From Methanosarcina siciliae T4/M (GTDB lineage: Archaea; Halobacteriota; Methanosarcinia; Methanosarcinales; Methanosarcinaceae), in assembly GCF_000970085.1 (NCBI RefSeq), contig NZ_CP009506.1, forward strand, positions 4,526,001 through 4,590,000: a stretch of DNA of 64,000 nt, written 5' to 3'. Within the stretch, counting starts at the first letter, position 1; each line of letters opens with the position of its first letter. Shown piece by piece: positions 26,750 through 36,007 of this stretch. The notes below the pieces were generated by a model that searched no databases, was not told the DNA's origin, and saw only the letters and a list, made by a program, of their open reading frames with translations. The position numbers were made by a program, and so were the translations under genes.

Positions 26750-28036
26750 TTATTTTGCAAGGTTATAGTTCTGGTTGACGATCTTCAGAGCGCAGAAGTT
26801 ACCGCACATTGTGCATGCGTCGGTGTCTTCGGGTGCCCTGCTGTTCCTGACTTCTCTTGCGTGTTCGGGGTCGATTGCAAGGGAGTACATCTTTTCCCAG
26901 TCGAGTTCTCTCCTGGCTCTGCCCATGTCAAGGTCCCACTGTTTTGCTCTTTCGGGGTACTTTATCATGTCGCCGACGTGAGCTGCAATTCTTGAGGTCT
27001 TGACTCCGGTGATGACGTCTTCGAGGTTCGGGAGGGCAAGGTGCTCTGCAGGAGTTACGTAGCAGAGGAAGTCACAGCCATAGGAGGCAGAGACAGATGC
27101 ACCGATTGCGGTTACGATGTGGTCGTAGCCGGGAGCAATGTCAGTTACGAGAGGACCGAGCATGTAGAAGGGCTTGTGGCCGCTCATTTCCTTCATGAGC
27201 TTCACATTGGTTGCGATCTGGTCAAGTGGAACGTGACCCGGACCTTCGACAATGACCTGAAGGCCCTGCTGGTGTGCCTTCTCAGCCACTTCGGAGTTAA
27301 TGATCAATTCCTGGATCTGGGCACGGTCGGTTGCATCGTGGACTGCACCTGCACGCATTCCGTTTCCTGTGGAAAGGACAACTTCGTGTTCCTTGAGGAT
27401 TTCAACGAGGTAGTCGAAGTTTGCGTAGAGAGGGTTTTCCTTTTCGTTGTGGAGCATCCAGGCACTCATGAAAGCGCCGCCGCGGGAGCAGAGCCCACCG
27501 TATCTGCCGTGGGCTTTAAGCCTATCAAGGGTGATGTTGTTGATTCCGGTATGGATTGCCATGAAGTTGGTCCCGAGCTTTGCCTGGGCTTCGGTTGCGT
27601 TGAAGAGCTCGTCTTCTGTCATGTGCACGATTGAACCGTACTTTCTGGCAGCTTCGATGAAAGCCTGGTAAAGAGGCACCGAACCGACTGAAAGGGAGAT
27701 GCTGTCAATTACTTTCTTCCTGATCCCGAGGAAATCTCCACCGGTTCCGAGCTCCATGAGGGTGTCAGCACCTGCTTTTTCTGCAGCGATTGCTTTTTGG
27801 ACTTCCATATCCGGGTCAACAATGTCCGAGGATACCCCGATGGAAGCATTAACTTTGGTCCTGAGCCCTTCTCCAATACCGCAGATCTTTACCTGTCTGT
27901 AGGGGGAAGTTGGAATAACGATCCTACCGGCTGCAATACCCCTGCGGATGAATTCGGGGTCAAGTCCTTCATCCTTTGCAACGATTTTCATCTCTTCGGT
28001 GATAATTCCTTTTTTTGCATCTTCCACGATTGTCAT
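26750..28036 (-). CDS. thiC: Phosphomethylpyrimidine synthase ThiC
   Basis: 428 codons from ATG 28036. ThiC hallmarks are present along the length: GRIVIPTSPYR, KVNASIGVSSD, ADTLMELGTGGD, SRGGAFMSAWMLHN, EGPGHVPLDQIATN, YMLGPLVTDIAPGYDHI and ASYGCDFLCYVTPAEHL. It converts AIR to HMP-P in thiamine synthesis by radical-SAM chemistry. The C-terminal cluster site reads CTMCGNFC, a CX2CX3C spacing rather than the CX2CX4C of typical bacterial ThiC. The length is that of the short archaeal form. A TATA (TTATATATAATT, about 28132-28143, minus strand) lies ~100 bp upstream. I see no TPP riboswitch. Confidence 0.95.
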   Translation of the reverse strand: MTIVEDAKKGIITEEMKIVAKDEGLDPEFIRRGIAAGRIVIPTSPYRQVKICGIGEGLRTKVNASIGVSSDIVDPDMEVQKAIAAEKAGADTLMELGTGGDFLGIRKKVIDSISLSVGSVPLYQAFIEAARKYGSIVHMTEDELFNATEAQAKLGTNFMAIHTGINNITLDRLKAHGRYGGLCSRGGAFMSAWMLHNEKENPLYANFDYLVEILKEHEVVLSTGNGMRAGAVHDATDRAQIQELIINSEVAEKAHQQGLQVIVEGPGHVPLDQIATNVKLMKEMSGHKPFYMLGPLVTDIAPGYDHIVTAIGASVSASYGCDFLCYVTPAEHLALPNLEDVITGVKTSRIAAHVGDMIKYPERAKQWDLDMGRARRELDWEKMYSLAIDPEHAREVRNSRAPEDTDACTMCGNFCALKIVNQNYNLAK

Positions 28037-28172
28037 CTTTATTACCTCAAGCTTTCAATTTATCTGTAAGATTATCATGCAGGATTAATACGTAAGTAAA
28101 GGGATTGTGAATTAGAACATAAAAGGAAAGTAATTATATATAACACTATTTAAAAAAAAAACTTTAACCTAG

Positions 28173-28290
28173 ATCAACTTTACTTGACTTAAGGAGTAAT
28201 GGGTGCCGAAAATATACAATAACGGATTAAAATAAGTTGATTAGAATGAGCTTTTAAAATTTGGTGGAGAATAAGACAAGTAAAGTTGAT
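28173..28290. promoter_or_regulatory. 14-bp perfect inverted repeat upstream of thiC
   Basis: ATCAACTTTACTTG (28173-28186) and CAAGTAAAGTTGAT (28277-28290) are exact reverse complements 90 bp apart, both followed by a TTAAGG-like sequence. They lie upstream of the apparent thiC TATA box. They could be paired operator sites or the ends of a small element. Confidence 0.4.
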
Positions 28291-28408
28291 TTAAGGAAAG
28301 ATTATTTCAGGAAAAATTAGGGAAAAAATGAGATAAAGAATAAAATGAAGGTTAAAATGAATGATTACGATAAAAAAATAACAGCGACCGAAAAAAGGAG
28401 ATTTTAGG

Positions 28409-29326
28409 TTATTTTCCCTGCCTGTTTTTCTCCTGGATCAAACCTACGGTTTGCCTGTGGAGAGTTACTATAAGGTCGCTGAGCATCCCGAAGATAAACA
28501 TCTGAACCCCGAATATGATAAACAGTGTTGTGAGAATTGTAAGGGGGATGCGGGTAATCCCCTGGAACCACTGGGACACCACAAAGATTCCCGTAAACAA
28601 GCCTGCCAGGATAAAGATAGAGCCCAGAATCCCGAAGTAAAACATCGGGTTATGTACTTTTGCAAGCCTGTAAATGGTAGATCCGATTTTTATCCCGTCT
28701 TTCACAGGGTTTAGCTTGGTTGCTCCCTGCTTGCTCCTGGGGAGATAGGTAATAGGGACCTCTTCGACTCTCTGTTTTTTCAGGACACATTCCACAGAGA
28801 TCTCGGTCTCAATTTCAAAGCCTGTTTTGTTGAGTTCCAGTTCCCTTATACTTTCGAGAGTAAATGCCCGGTAGCCGGAGAGAATGTCCCTTAACTGTAC
28901 ATTATAAGCGATGTCAAAAAGCATATTTATAAGGCGGTTGCCCACAAGGTTAAGCCTTGTAAAAGCCCCGGGAGAATACTTTTCCAACCGGTTGCCTATA
29001 ACATGGTCGGCTCTACCTTCCAGGATAGGCCCAAGGAGAGAGGAGGCTTCTCTGGCAAGATATGTCCCGTCACCGTCGAGCATTATTACATAGGGGCTCC
29101 CGATAAGCTCAAAAGCCTGGATCATTGCCTGCCCTTTACCTCTTCCGGTCTGCAGGACAACCTTTGCGCCTTCTGCCTCTGCAATCTGCGCTGTCCCGTC
29201 CCTGCTGTTTCCATCGATTACGAAAATGTTGGAAAACCCTTCTTTTTTAAAATCTTTAATAAGATTCCCTATCGTTGCTGCTTCGTTAAGTGTGGGAATA
29301 AGAATACAAACATCTGCGTTGTTCAC
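28409..29326 (-). CDS. Dolichol-phosphate-type family 2 glycosyltransferase (AglJ-like)
   Basis: 305 codons from ATG 29326 (GTG possible nearby). The catalytic GT2 domain starts VCILIPTLNEAATIGNL, with VIDGNSRDGT and the metal-binding VIMLDGDGTYL. After the domain there are two C-terminal membrane helices (FGILGSIFILAGLFTGIF; LTILTTLFIIFGVQMFIFGM). The likely role is to transfer the first sugar from a nucleotide sugar onto dolichyl phosphate for S-layer or archaellin N-glycosylation. The closest family I recall is AglJ (dolichyl-phosphate hexosyltransferase). It is an isolated gene between thiC and tbp. Confidence 0.85.
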   Translation of the reverse strand: MNNADVCILIPTLNEAATIGNLIKDFKKEGFSNIFVIDGNSRDGTAQIAEAEGAKVVLQTGRGKGQAMIQAFELIGSPYVIMLDGDGTYLAREASSLLGPILEGRADHVIGNRLEKYSPGAFTRLNLVGNRLINMLFDIAYNVQLRDILSGYRAFTLESIRELELNKTGFEIETEISVECVLKKQRVEEVPITYLPRSKQGATKLNPVKDGIKIGSTIYRLAKVHNPMFYFGILGSIFILAGLFTGIFVVSQWFQGITRIPLTILTTLFIIFGVQMFIFGMLSDLIVTLHRQTVGLIQEKNRQGK

Positions 29327-29451
29327 GTTTCACACATATCCTTTGTTTGAACCTCTACGCATATCGCAGAATCCGTTTTTATTCGGGTACTATCCGTGTT
29401 TTCCACAAGACAGATAACAATTGAGATAATGAATAGAAAGATTGAGGGTTC

Positions 29452-30003
29452 TTATAAAAGTCCCATATTATCGAGCTGCTGACGGACTACTTCTACACCC
29501 CTTTCACAGTCTTCAGGGGATTTTCCGCCTGTAACTACCAGTTTTCCGGAACTGAAAATAAGGACAACTACCTTGGGCTCATCGATCCTGTACACAAGCC
29601 CCGGGAACTGCTCGGGTTCGTATTCGATATTTTCAAGCCCAAGCCCGATTGCAATTGCGTTGAGGTTAAGGATGGTGTGCAGGTCTGCTGAGGCAACTAT
29701 ATTCTGGACAGTAATCTGCGGGTTTTCCATTGTCTTGATCCCGATGCTGTTCAGCTTTTTTGCCATGTTGCCGATAACTGTATGTACGTCAGCAACGTTT
29801 TTTGCTCCCGTGCAGACAACCTTTCCGGAAGTAAAGACCAGGAAAGCAGCTTTGGGGTCCGAAACTCTGTAGACGAGCCCCGGGAACTTCTGCTTGTTGT
29901 ACTCGGCGCCTTCGAACTCGGATTCAATCACAGTTAAATCAAACTCTTCAGCGAGTTTGGTGGATGCGACCACGTTTTCAATTTTAATGCTAGATTCGCT
30001 CAT
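29452..30003 (-). CDS. tbp: TATA-box-binding protein TBP
   Basis: 183 codons from ATG 30003. Two direct repeats of the TBP saddle are seen: IKIENVVASTKLAEEFDL...FPGLVYRVSDPKAAFLVFTSGKVVCTGAK and ITVQNIVASADLHTILNL...FPGLVYRIDEPKVVVLIFSSGKLVVTGGK. The paired Phe residues and IFSSGK/FTSGK strands that insert in DNA are present. It recruits TFB and RNA polymerase to archaeal promoters. Methanosarcina genomes carry more than one TBP, so this may be one of several. The upstream region has duplicated TATA elements. Confidence 0.97.
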   Translation of the reverse strand: MSESSIKIENVVASTKLAEEFDLTVIESEFEGAEYNKQKFPGLVYRVSDPKAAFLVFTSGKVVCTGAKNVADVHTVIGNMAKKLNSIGIKTMENPQITVQNIVASADLHTILNLNAIAIGLGLENIEYEPEQFPGLVYRIDEPKVVVLIFSSGKLVVTGGKSPEDCERGVEVVRQQLDNMGLL

Positions 30004-30014
30004 TCGTCAACCCT

Positions 30015-30105
30015 CAGTATATAAAGCAAGAGTAATATCCTCTAACCAGTATATAAAGCTATAGTTAAATGCCTTGCATACTATATAAATACTATATATA
30101 AAGAA
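30015..30105 (-). promoter_or_regulatory. tbp promoter with duplicated TATA-box element
   Basis: GCTTTATATACTG occurs twice on the minus strand (30027-30015 and 30059-30047), exactly 32 bp apart. Further TATA-like stretches (TTTATATATAGTATTTATATA) follow at 30080-30105. The proximal copy lies only ~12-24 bp before the ATG, so it cannot itself position a start site outside the coding region. It could be a site where TBP represses its own gene. Confidence 0.6.
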
Positions 30106-30197
30106 TATAAATACAACAGAAAAACTTAAATTATGGGCGCCAGTAAATTCAAAAAAATTAAGATAGAATGGGGCTTCCGCCTCGGCTTTAAGACACT

Positions 30198-31322
30198 TTA
30201 TTCTTCAAAGTTTTTCAAGCCTTCAAGAATGGAATCATATTTTTTGCAGACTCTTTCGAGAAGGTCTCCCTCTACAGTGCGATGGGTGGGAACCAGAATT
30301 TTTGCTCCTTTACCTATGGTCACCCCCTTACCTGAAGTCCCGTAATCCGGAGCAGCAAGGACGCCGTCCGTAGAAATCCTTAGATTGAGGTCGTTTACAA
30401 TCTTTGAAACCATCTCGGTTGCAGGCTTTACCTTCTTTTCTACGAGTAAAGCCGAAGACACATACTTTTCCCGGGTCTCCCTGATCTTTTGTAGGGTTTT
30501 TTCCACGGTTTTCGGGTTTACTTCATCGGGAAGTTCCTCGGCGAGAAGAGAAACGGCTTCGATAAGGTCATCAAAGGTCGTTGACCGCACCTCAAGGATT
30601 TCCCCGTCACAGTGCTGTTTCACGGCATCAAGGTAACCTGCGGTTACCACAAGCACATCCGCCTCAAGCAGGCGGGAAATTTCCTCTTTGGACGGGCAGT
30701 AGGCATTTGCAACAAAATAGTCCTTAATCCCGCACATCTCCATAAGGGATTCGTACATTGGAGTCACTGCAATGATTTTTTTCCCAATCCAGAGGTCAAT
30801 CTCACTTTGTCCTCCCTGTGCCTTTAAGAGCTCAATTATTTTCTCTTTTATGGCATTAGGGTCGTTTCTTTTGAGACCGAAATAATCTGCAAACAGTGGG
30901 GTTGTGGAAAGCTGCCTGCTCCTCCCGCAGGGTACGGAATCAACAAAACCTCTCTCAATCAGGTCTTTTATATGGTCATAAGCTCCACTCCCCCTCATTT
31001 CGATAAGGTTGGACTGGAGCAGAGGCTGATGATAGGCAACCATGGAAAGGGTCCGGAGTTTGGGGGCTGAAAGTTCCTTTGGGGCAACCTCCCGCATGAG
31101 TTCGGAGTACTCGGGCTTTACCTGCATGACGTAACGTTCACCAAGGTCCAGGATTTCGATGCCTGAGCCCCGGGAAGAGTAAGCCTCCATCAGTTCCCGA
31201 ACTACCAGAGAGACATTCTTTTTTGGCATTCCGGTAATTTTCATAAGTTTTTCAAGGCTTACTGCCCTGCCTGCAGCAAAAAGAGCCGCTTCGATAATTT
31301 CAAGCTCACTCATAAGTTTCAC
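30198..31322 (-). CDS. scpB: SMC-ScpAB complex subunit ScpB (extended archaeal form)
   Basis: 374 codons; the start at 31322 lies just past a short spacer after scpA, and an ATG at 31313 (MSELEIIEAALFAAGRAVS) is the better start by homology. The N-terminal ~170 residues are the double winged helix of ScpB: LEIIEAALFAAGRAVSLEKL, LSAPKLRTLSMVAYHQPLL, ELIERGFVDSVPCGRSRQLSTTPLF-type wing. The C-terminal ~200 residues (KEEISRLLEADVLVVTAGYL; VEKTLQKIRETREKYVSS) are absent from ordinary bacterial ScpB and have unknown function. ScpB dimers bind ScpA to complete the condensin ring. Confidence 0.9.
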   Translation of the reverse strand: MKLMSELEIIEAALFAAGRAVSLEKLMKITGMPKKNVSLVVRELMEAYSSRGSGIEILDLGERYVMQVKPEYSELMREVAPKELSAPKLRTLSMVAYHQPLLQSNLIEMRGSGAYDHIKDLIERGFVDSVPCGRSRQLSTTPLFADYFGLKRNDPNAIKEKIIELLKAQGGQSEIDLWIGKKIIAVTPMYESLMEMCGIKDYFVANAYCPSKEEISRLLEADVLVVTAGYLDAVKQHCDGEILEVRSTTFDDLIEAVSLLAEELPDEVNPKTVEKTLQKIRETREKYVSSALLVEKKVKPATEMVSKIVNDLNLRISTDGVLAAPDYGTSGKGVTIGKGAKILVPTHRTVEGDLLERVCKKYDSILEGLKNFEE

Positions 31323-31358
31323 GACCAGAAAAGAGGATAAGATTATAATTCGGTTGAG

Positions 31359-32435
31359 TTAACGTGTTTCTTCAGGAGAGTTTACAGGGGAATTTATATC
31401 TATATGTTCCGGTTCAAAGGAAAGAATATCAGGATACCCGGCATCCTCAGGCCCTCCGTCCATGCACTCAACCTGAGCTTTACTGCCTGCAAACTTTTCC
31501 CCTCTGGAAAGTTCAGGCGCGGAAACATCTTCTATTAAGCCCTGTTTCATCTGATGAAAGAGAGGCGGGTTGCCTTCGGTGGAAAAACCTGATTCTTCTC
31601 CGGGGTAAATGTACAGCTCCCCGAACATTTCATTCTGGAAGAGCCAGATCTTTCTGCTCGAAGCAAGAAATAGAAGCGAAAGGTAGTCCATGACCCGGTC
31701 TTCACTGAGTTGAAGAAGTGAGGAAAATTCCACAACAGACTGCTTCATAAAGAGTTCAACAAGCCTTGCCCAGATAAGGGCAAGCCTCGAGCTTATAGCC
31801 TCATCATGGGCAATCCCGAGCACGTCTCCGGTAGCCAGGGGAGCGTCAGGGACATCAGGTTCTTCTGCAGCCAGCCGGGCTTTTTTTTCATTTTTTCTTG
31901 AGAGTGTCCTTTCAGCTTTTTTGAGCTCCAGAATAAGTTCATTCAGAGTGACAGGCCTTGTGGAATGGCGGCGGACAGGCAGCTTCGGGATTGGGAACTC
32001 ATCAGGCTCGGGAAGATATTCGTCATCGAAAAAGCCGGGGTCAAAATCCTCAGCTTCCTCTTCTTCCACCTCAAGGATTACTGAAGACTTCATGCGGAGG
32101 AGGATAGCGGAATAAAGGAGAGTCCGGGAAGAAATCCTCAGATCCATTTTCTGTAGCTCTTCTACCCTCTGCAGAAAACTGTCGGTTAGCTGCACAATGT
32201 CGATATCCCAGGGATCGACCTTTCTGTCTTTTGCAAGTTCGACCAGGATGCCAAGAGGCTCGTAGGTATCAAACTCCGAAAGGTCAAGCAGAGCCCAGTC
32301 AACGCCAAGGTAAGAAAGAGTTGTTGGAAGCCCGAAAAAATCTGGATCTGAAAAAAGAGAGTCCTTTTCCCCGGATTCGCGTGGGGAAGGAAGGCCGGAA
32401 ATGTTGAGTGCCGAATTATCTATAAGTTCAGCCAT
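31359..32435 (-). CDS. scpA: SMC-ScpAB kleisin subunit ScpA
   Basis: 358 codons from ATG 32435, overlapping the end of smc by 8 bp (translational coupling). After a ~50-residue leader, EPLGILVELAKDRKVDPWDIDIVQLTDSFL is the classic ScpA N-terminal helix that contacts the SMC neck. An acidic linker (EVEEEEAEDFDPGFFDDEYL) precedes the C-terminal winged helix (VVEFSSLLQLSEDRVMDYLSLLFLASSRKIWLFQ). A further ~70-residue Ser/Glu-rich tail is unlike bacterial ScpA. Forms the ring with SMC and ScpB. Confidence 0.92.
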   Translation of the reverse strand: MAELIDNSALNISGLPSPRESGEKDSLFSDPDFFGLPTTLSYLGVDWALLDLSEFDTYEPLGILVELAKDRKVDPWDIDIVQLTDSFLQRVEELQKMDLRISSRTLLYSAILLRMKSSVILEVEEEEAEDFDPGFFDDEYLPEPDEFPIPKLPVRRHSTRPVTLNELILELKKAERTLSRKNEKKARLAAEEPDVPDAPLATGDVLGIAHDEAISSRLALIWARLVELFMKQSVVEFSSLLQLSEDRVMDYLSLLFLASSRKIWLFQNEMFGELYIYPGEESGFSTEGNPPLFHQMKQGLIEDVSAPELSRGEKFAGSKAQVECMDGGPEDAGYPDILSFEPEHIDINSPVNSPEETR

Positions 32436-35400
32436 TAAGCTTCACTCCGGTAATGCTCGTGATATTATTCTCCTGCATTGTAACCCCGATCGTCCGGCTT
32501 GCAGCCTGGATCATGGGTTTTCTTAAGGAAACAACGATGAACTGGACTTTTGAGCCTGAAGTTTTAACCCTCCTTGAAACCCTTTCCACATTCCAGCCGT
32601 CAAGGAACATGTCGATTTCGTCAAAGGCGTAGAAAGGAGCAGGGCGGTATTGCTGGATTGCAAAGATGAAAGCAAGTGCCGTAAGACTCTTTTCTCCTCC
32701 GGACATAGCTTCTATGCGCTGGAGGGTCTTTTCTTTTGGCTGGGCTCTGAGGGTCATTCCTCCTGCAAAGGGATCGTCGGGATTTTCCAGCAGGAGTTCA
32801 CCCATGCCGTCGGAAAGCTCGTAGAAAATGGCCTTGAAATTGGAATTTATACTCGTATAAGCTTCCATAAAGGCGTCCCGTTTGAGCTGCTCGTACTGGT
32901 CGATGCGTTCAAGGAGCTGTTCCCTTTCGGAAAAGAGCGTGTCGCGTTTACCCTGCAGGTCGGAAAGCCGGAGTTCAACCTCATTATACTCATCGATTGC
33001 CCGCATGTTTACGGGTTCAAGCCTGCGCATAGCTTCTTCGATTGCCTGGATCCTCATGTAAACGGTTTCGTAACTAGGGACCTCTGAGCTTTCTTCTATG
33101 CCCCTCCTCTCGATCTCTTCAAGCAGTTGCTTTTCCTGGTCAACAAGGGCACTTTTAGTAGCTGTAAGTGTAAGGACATGTTGCTTTGCCTTTTCCAGAG
33201 TAGTTGAAGCTGTACTGACCCTACGCTTTACTGCAGTGTATTCAACCTGAACACTTTCCCTTTCCTTCTGGAGCCCTATAAGTTCATCGGAAAGCTGAAG
33301 TTCCCGTTTCTGTTTCTCTTCAAGCAGTGCTTCAAGTTCCGAAATCTTTGCCTTAAGAGAACCCATTTTTTCCCGCCTTGAAGCTTTCTTTTCATCAAGT
33401 TCCCTGATAAGCTCCTTTGCCTCGGTAATCTTCTGCTCAGCATACTCTTTTTCAAGCTGCAGGGCATTCAGGCTGGCTTCGGTATCCCTGATCCTGCCAT
33501 CAAGCCTCCGGATTTCCTCTTCCACAAACTCGGCTTTTTTGTTGATCTCGGGGAGAGGGGAATCAGCCAGCTTTGCCTCAAGTTCGACAACCTGAGCCTC
33601 AAGTTCGGAAGCCTCTGCCTCTTTTTCAGCCTTTTCCGCAATTACCCTGTCCATTTCAGCCCTGAGTTCCGTCCTTGCCTCTTCAATTGCCCTCAAATCT
33701 GCCTGTTTGGACTCTAGGAGGTCGGCAAGTTTTGCTTCCCTGCCGGCAATTTCCTGAAGCTCGAGTTCTTTTCTGGAAATACTGGCTTCACAGTCGCGGA
33801 TTTTCCTGCTCAGCTCAAAAACGTGGCTTTCAATGCTGTCCTGTTTACTGATCGCTGCATTCCGGCTTGCGTCAAGAGATTTAATCTCTTCTGCAAGTTC
33901 AAGAAGTTTATCTTTTTCTGCGGCTGCAAAAGAGATCCCGGATTTTGAAGAGAGAGAACCCCCAACCATTGCCCCGCTCTTTTCAAGAAGCTCCCCTTCA
34001 AGAGTGACCATTCTCGCCTTTCCCATCAGGCGGCGGGCACTGGCAAGGTCTTCCATAACAAGGGTATCCTGAAAAACATACCAGAAAGCGGGTTCGAACT
34101 CGGGGTCAAATTCAATTAGATCGATTGCATATCCTATTACACCATTTTCATAATTGAGGCTTCCAAGCCGCCTTGAATCCCTCATTTTGTTAAGCGGCAG
34201 GAAAGTAGCCCTTCCGCCCTTTCTCCTCTTAAGAAACTCGATTGCTTCAGCAGCATCTCCGTCGTTATCCACAACAACTGCTTGCATCCTGTTCCCTGCT
34301 GCAACCTCAAGAGCTGACGCATACCTGCGGTCAACTTTTCCGAGCTGGGCAATCGTCCCGTGAATTCCGAAAAGTTCATTCTGCCGGGAAGCCCCTATTA
34401 CCATTTCCACAGCCCTTGAATACCCGCCTCCATGTTCCGAAGCCCGGACCCTTGCCTCGGCAATTGCATATTCCTGCTGGAGGCTGTGCAGCCTTCCCTC
34501 AAGTTTCCTGATGTCTTCCTTTATCCTGAAATGGCTGCTCTCGATGTCGTCCCGGTCTTTTATAAGGGATTCCAGGTTTCCCGTAAGTTTCTCGATCTCA
34601 TACTGGACAGAAAGCGTATCACTGTCAGAGGCAGTAACTGCAGCTTCGGCATCCTTGATCTGGTTTTCAATATCCCTCAGTTCCGAGGATTTTCTTCGGA
34701 GAGTATCAAGGAGCCGGTCCTCATTGCGGATAAGCTCGTTTTTCTCGTTTTTAACGTCCTCAAGTTTCTTGCGAGCAGCCATGAGCTCGTCTCTTGTTGC
34801 CGCAAACCTGGCATCCACATCCGCAATCCTGCTCTGAAGCAGCATACGCTCGGTTTTTCTCTCGGATAGCTCGGATGAAATGCTCTCTTTTCTCACATTT
34901 TCAGCTTCGATTTTCTCTTCGAGCTCCTTCACCTTGCCTTTTGTGGCGTCGATGTCAACAAAAGCTTTTCTGCGCTTTGCGTCAGCATCCTCAAGTTCGG
35001 ATTCCGAAAGTTCGATGCTATCCACACAGCGGGAAATTTCCCCTTTGGTCTCTTCGATTTCCCTTTTGATCTGCAGCTGCTCATCTTCCCCTTTTTTCCG
35101 GATTTCAAGGGAAATTTGTTCAAGGGCCTGTTCAAGGGCTTCTAATTCCTTTACCCTCTCATCCAGCAAAACCTGAACTTTTTCAAGGTGCTCTTCTTTG
35201 CCTGCAAGTTCTTTGTCCACATTTTCCAGTTCGGTTCTGGCATCCTTGAGCTTGGAGAGCAGGACATAACCTTCAAATTTGATTTTTTCAGTTTTCAGAG
35301 CCTGATATTTCAGGGCCTGGTCTCGTTCCCCGGAGAGTTTTCCAAGCTGGGCACGCACCTCTTCAAGAATGATGTCCACGCGTTCGACCTGCTGCCGGAC

Positions 35401-35955
35401 GACCTCCAGCTCGCCGAGAGCCTTTTGCTTGCGCTCATCAAACTCCGCAACTCCGGCAATCTCATCAATAATCTTTCGCCTTTCCACAGAGCTCATGGAG
35501 ATGATCTGTGTGACATCTCCCTGCATCACCACATTGTAACCTTCAGGCGTTACTCCCGCCTTTGCAATCTGGGAATGGATTTCTCCCAGGCTCACGGCTT
35601 TTCCGTTAAAGTAAAAGTAGCTGTAATACGCATTTTTTGTCCGCTTGACCTTTCTTGAGACCACAACCTCATCAATCTCTAACGGCAGCTTGCGGTCAGT
35701 ATTGTCAAAACGGATCGTAACCTGGGCAAAATCGGGCTTTTTTGTCTCATCACCATTGTAAATAAGATCCGTAAGTTTTTCAGCCCGGAGGGTCCTGGAG
35801 CTTGTAAGCCCGAGTGCAAAGAGAATCCCGTCTATGATGTTCGACTTCCCACTCCCGTTTGGACCGGAAATAGTGGTAAAGTCATTGTAAAAGGAAATCT
35901 TTACTTTTTTTCCGAAGGACTTGAAATTAACGAACTCAATTTCTTTTATGTACAC
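32428..35955 (-). CDS. smc: Chromosome segregation ATPase SMC
   Basis: 1175 codons from ATG 35955. The N-terminal head has Walker A GPNGSGKSN after MYIKEIEFVNFKSFGKKV. Two long coiled coils (about residues 170-500 and 680-1010) flank a hinge (LFGIHGTIAQLGKVDRRYASALEVAAGNRMQAV; about 520-640). The C-terminal head has the signature LRAQPKEKTLQRIEAMSGGEKSLTALAFIFA, Walker B FYAFDEIDMFLD and the D-loop. Full length for the family. Second gene of a four-gene unit with a coiled-coil gene upstream and scpA and scpB downstream. Confidence 0.97.
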   Translation of the reverse strand: MYIKEIEFVNFKSFGKKVKISFYNDFTTISGPNGSGKSNIIDGILFALGLTSSRTLRAEKLTDLIYNGDETKKPDFAQVTIRFDNTDRKLPLEIDEVVVSRKVKRTKNAYYSYFYFNGKAVSLGEIHSQIAKAGVTPEGYNVVMQGDVTQIISMSSVERRKIIDEIAGVAEFDERKQKALGELEVVRQQVERVDIILEEVRAQLGKLSGERDQALKYQALKTEKIKFEGYVLLSKLKDARTELENVDKELAGKEEHLEKVQVLLDERVKELEALEQALEQISLEIRKKGEDEQLQIKREIEETKGEISRCVDSIELSESELEDADAKRRKAFVDIDATKGKVKELEEKIEAENVRKESISSELSERKTERMLLQSRIADVDARFAATRDELMAARKKLEDVKNEKNELIRNEDRLLDTLRRKSSELRDIENQIKDAEAAVTASDSDTLSVQYEIEKLTGNLESLIKDRDDIESSHFRIKEDIRKLEGRLHSLQQEYAIAEARVRASEHGGGYSRAVEMVIGASRQNELFGIHGTIAQLGKVDRRYASALEVAAGNRMQAVVVDNDGDAAEAIEFLKRRKGGRATFLPLNKMRDSRRLGSLNYENGVIGYAIDLIEFDPEFEPAFWYVFQDTLVMEDLASARRLMGKARMVTLEGELLEKSGAMVGGSLSSKSGISFAAAEKDKLLELAEEIKSLDASRNAAISKQDSIESHVFELSRKIRDCEASISRKELELQEIAGREAKLADLLESKQADLRAIEEARTELRAEMDRVIAEKAEKEAEASELEAQVVELEAKLADSPLPEINKKAEFVEEEIRRLDGRIRDTEASLNALQLEKEYAEQKITEAKELIRELDEKKASRREKMGSLKAKISELEALLEEKQKRELQLSDELIGLQKERESVQVEYTAVKRRVSTASTTLEKAKQHVLTLTATKSALVDQEKQLLEEIERRGIEESSEVPSYETVYMRIQAIEEAMRRLEPVNMRAIDEYNEVELRLSDLQGKRDTLFSEREQLLERIDQYEQLKRDAFMEAYTSINSNFKAIFYELSDGMGELLLENPDDPFAGGMTLRAQPKEKTLQRIEAMSGGEKSLTALAFIFAIQQYRPAPFYAFDEIDMFLDGWNVERVSRRVKTSGSKVQFIVVSLRKPMIQAASRTIGVTMQENNITSITGVKLNG

Positions 35956-36007
35956 GGAATGCCTCTGAGGTTTTGCGTTTTTGAAGAAGTATTCGTTTTT
36001 TTCAGCC

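Noticed and set aside
27041..27634. 197-codon open frame opposite thiC
   Set aside because: Antisense shadow of ThiC; Cys/Val-rich composition follows from the opposite strand.
28037..28172. TPP riboswitch upstream of thiC
   Set aside because: No CUGAGA or other conserved THI-box sequence is present in the region.
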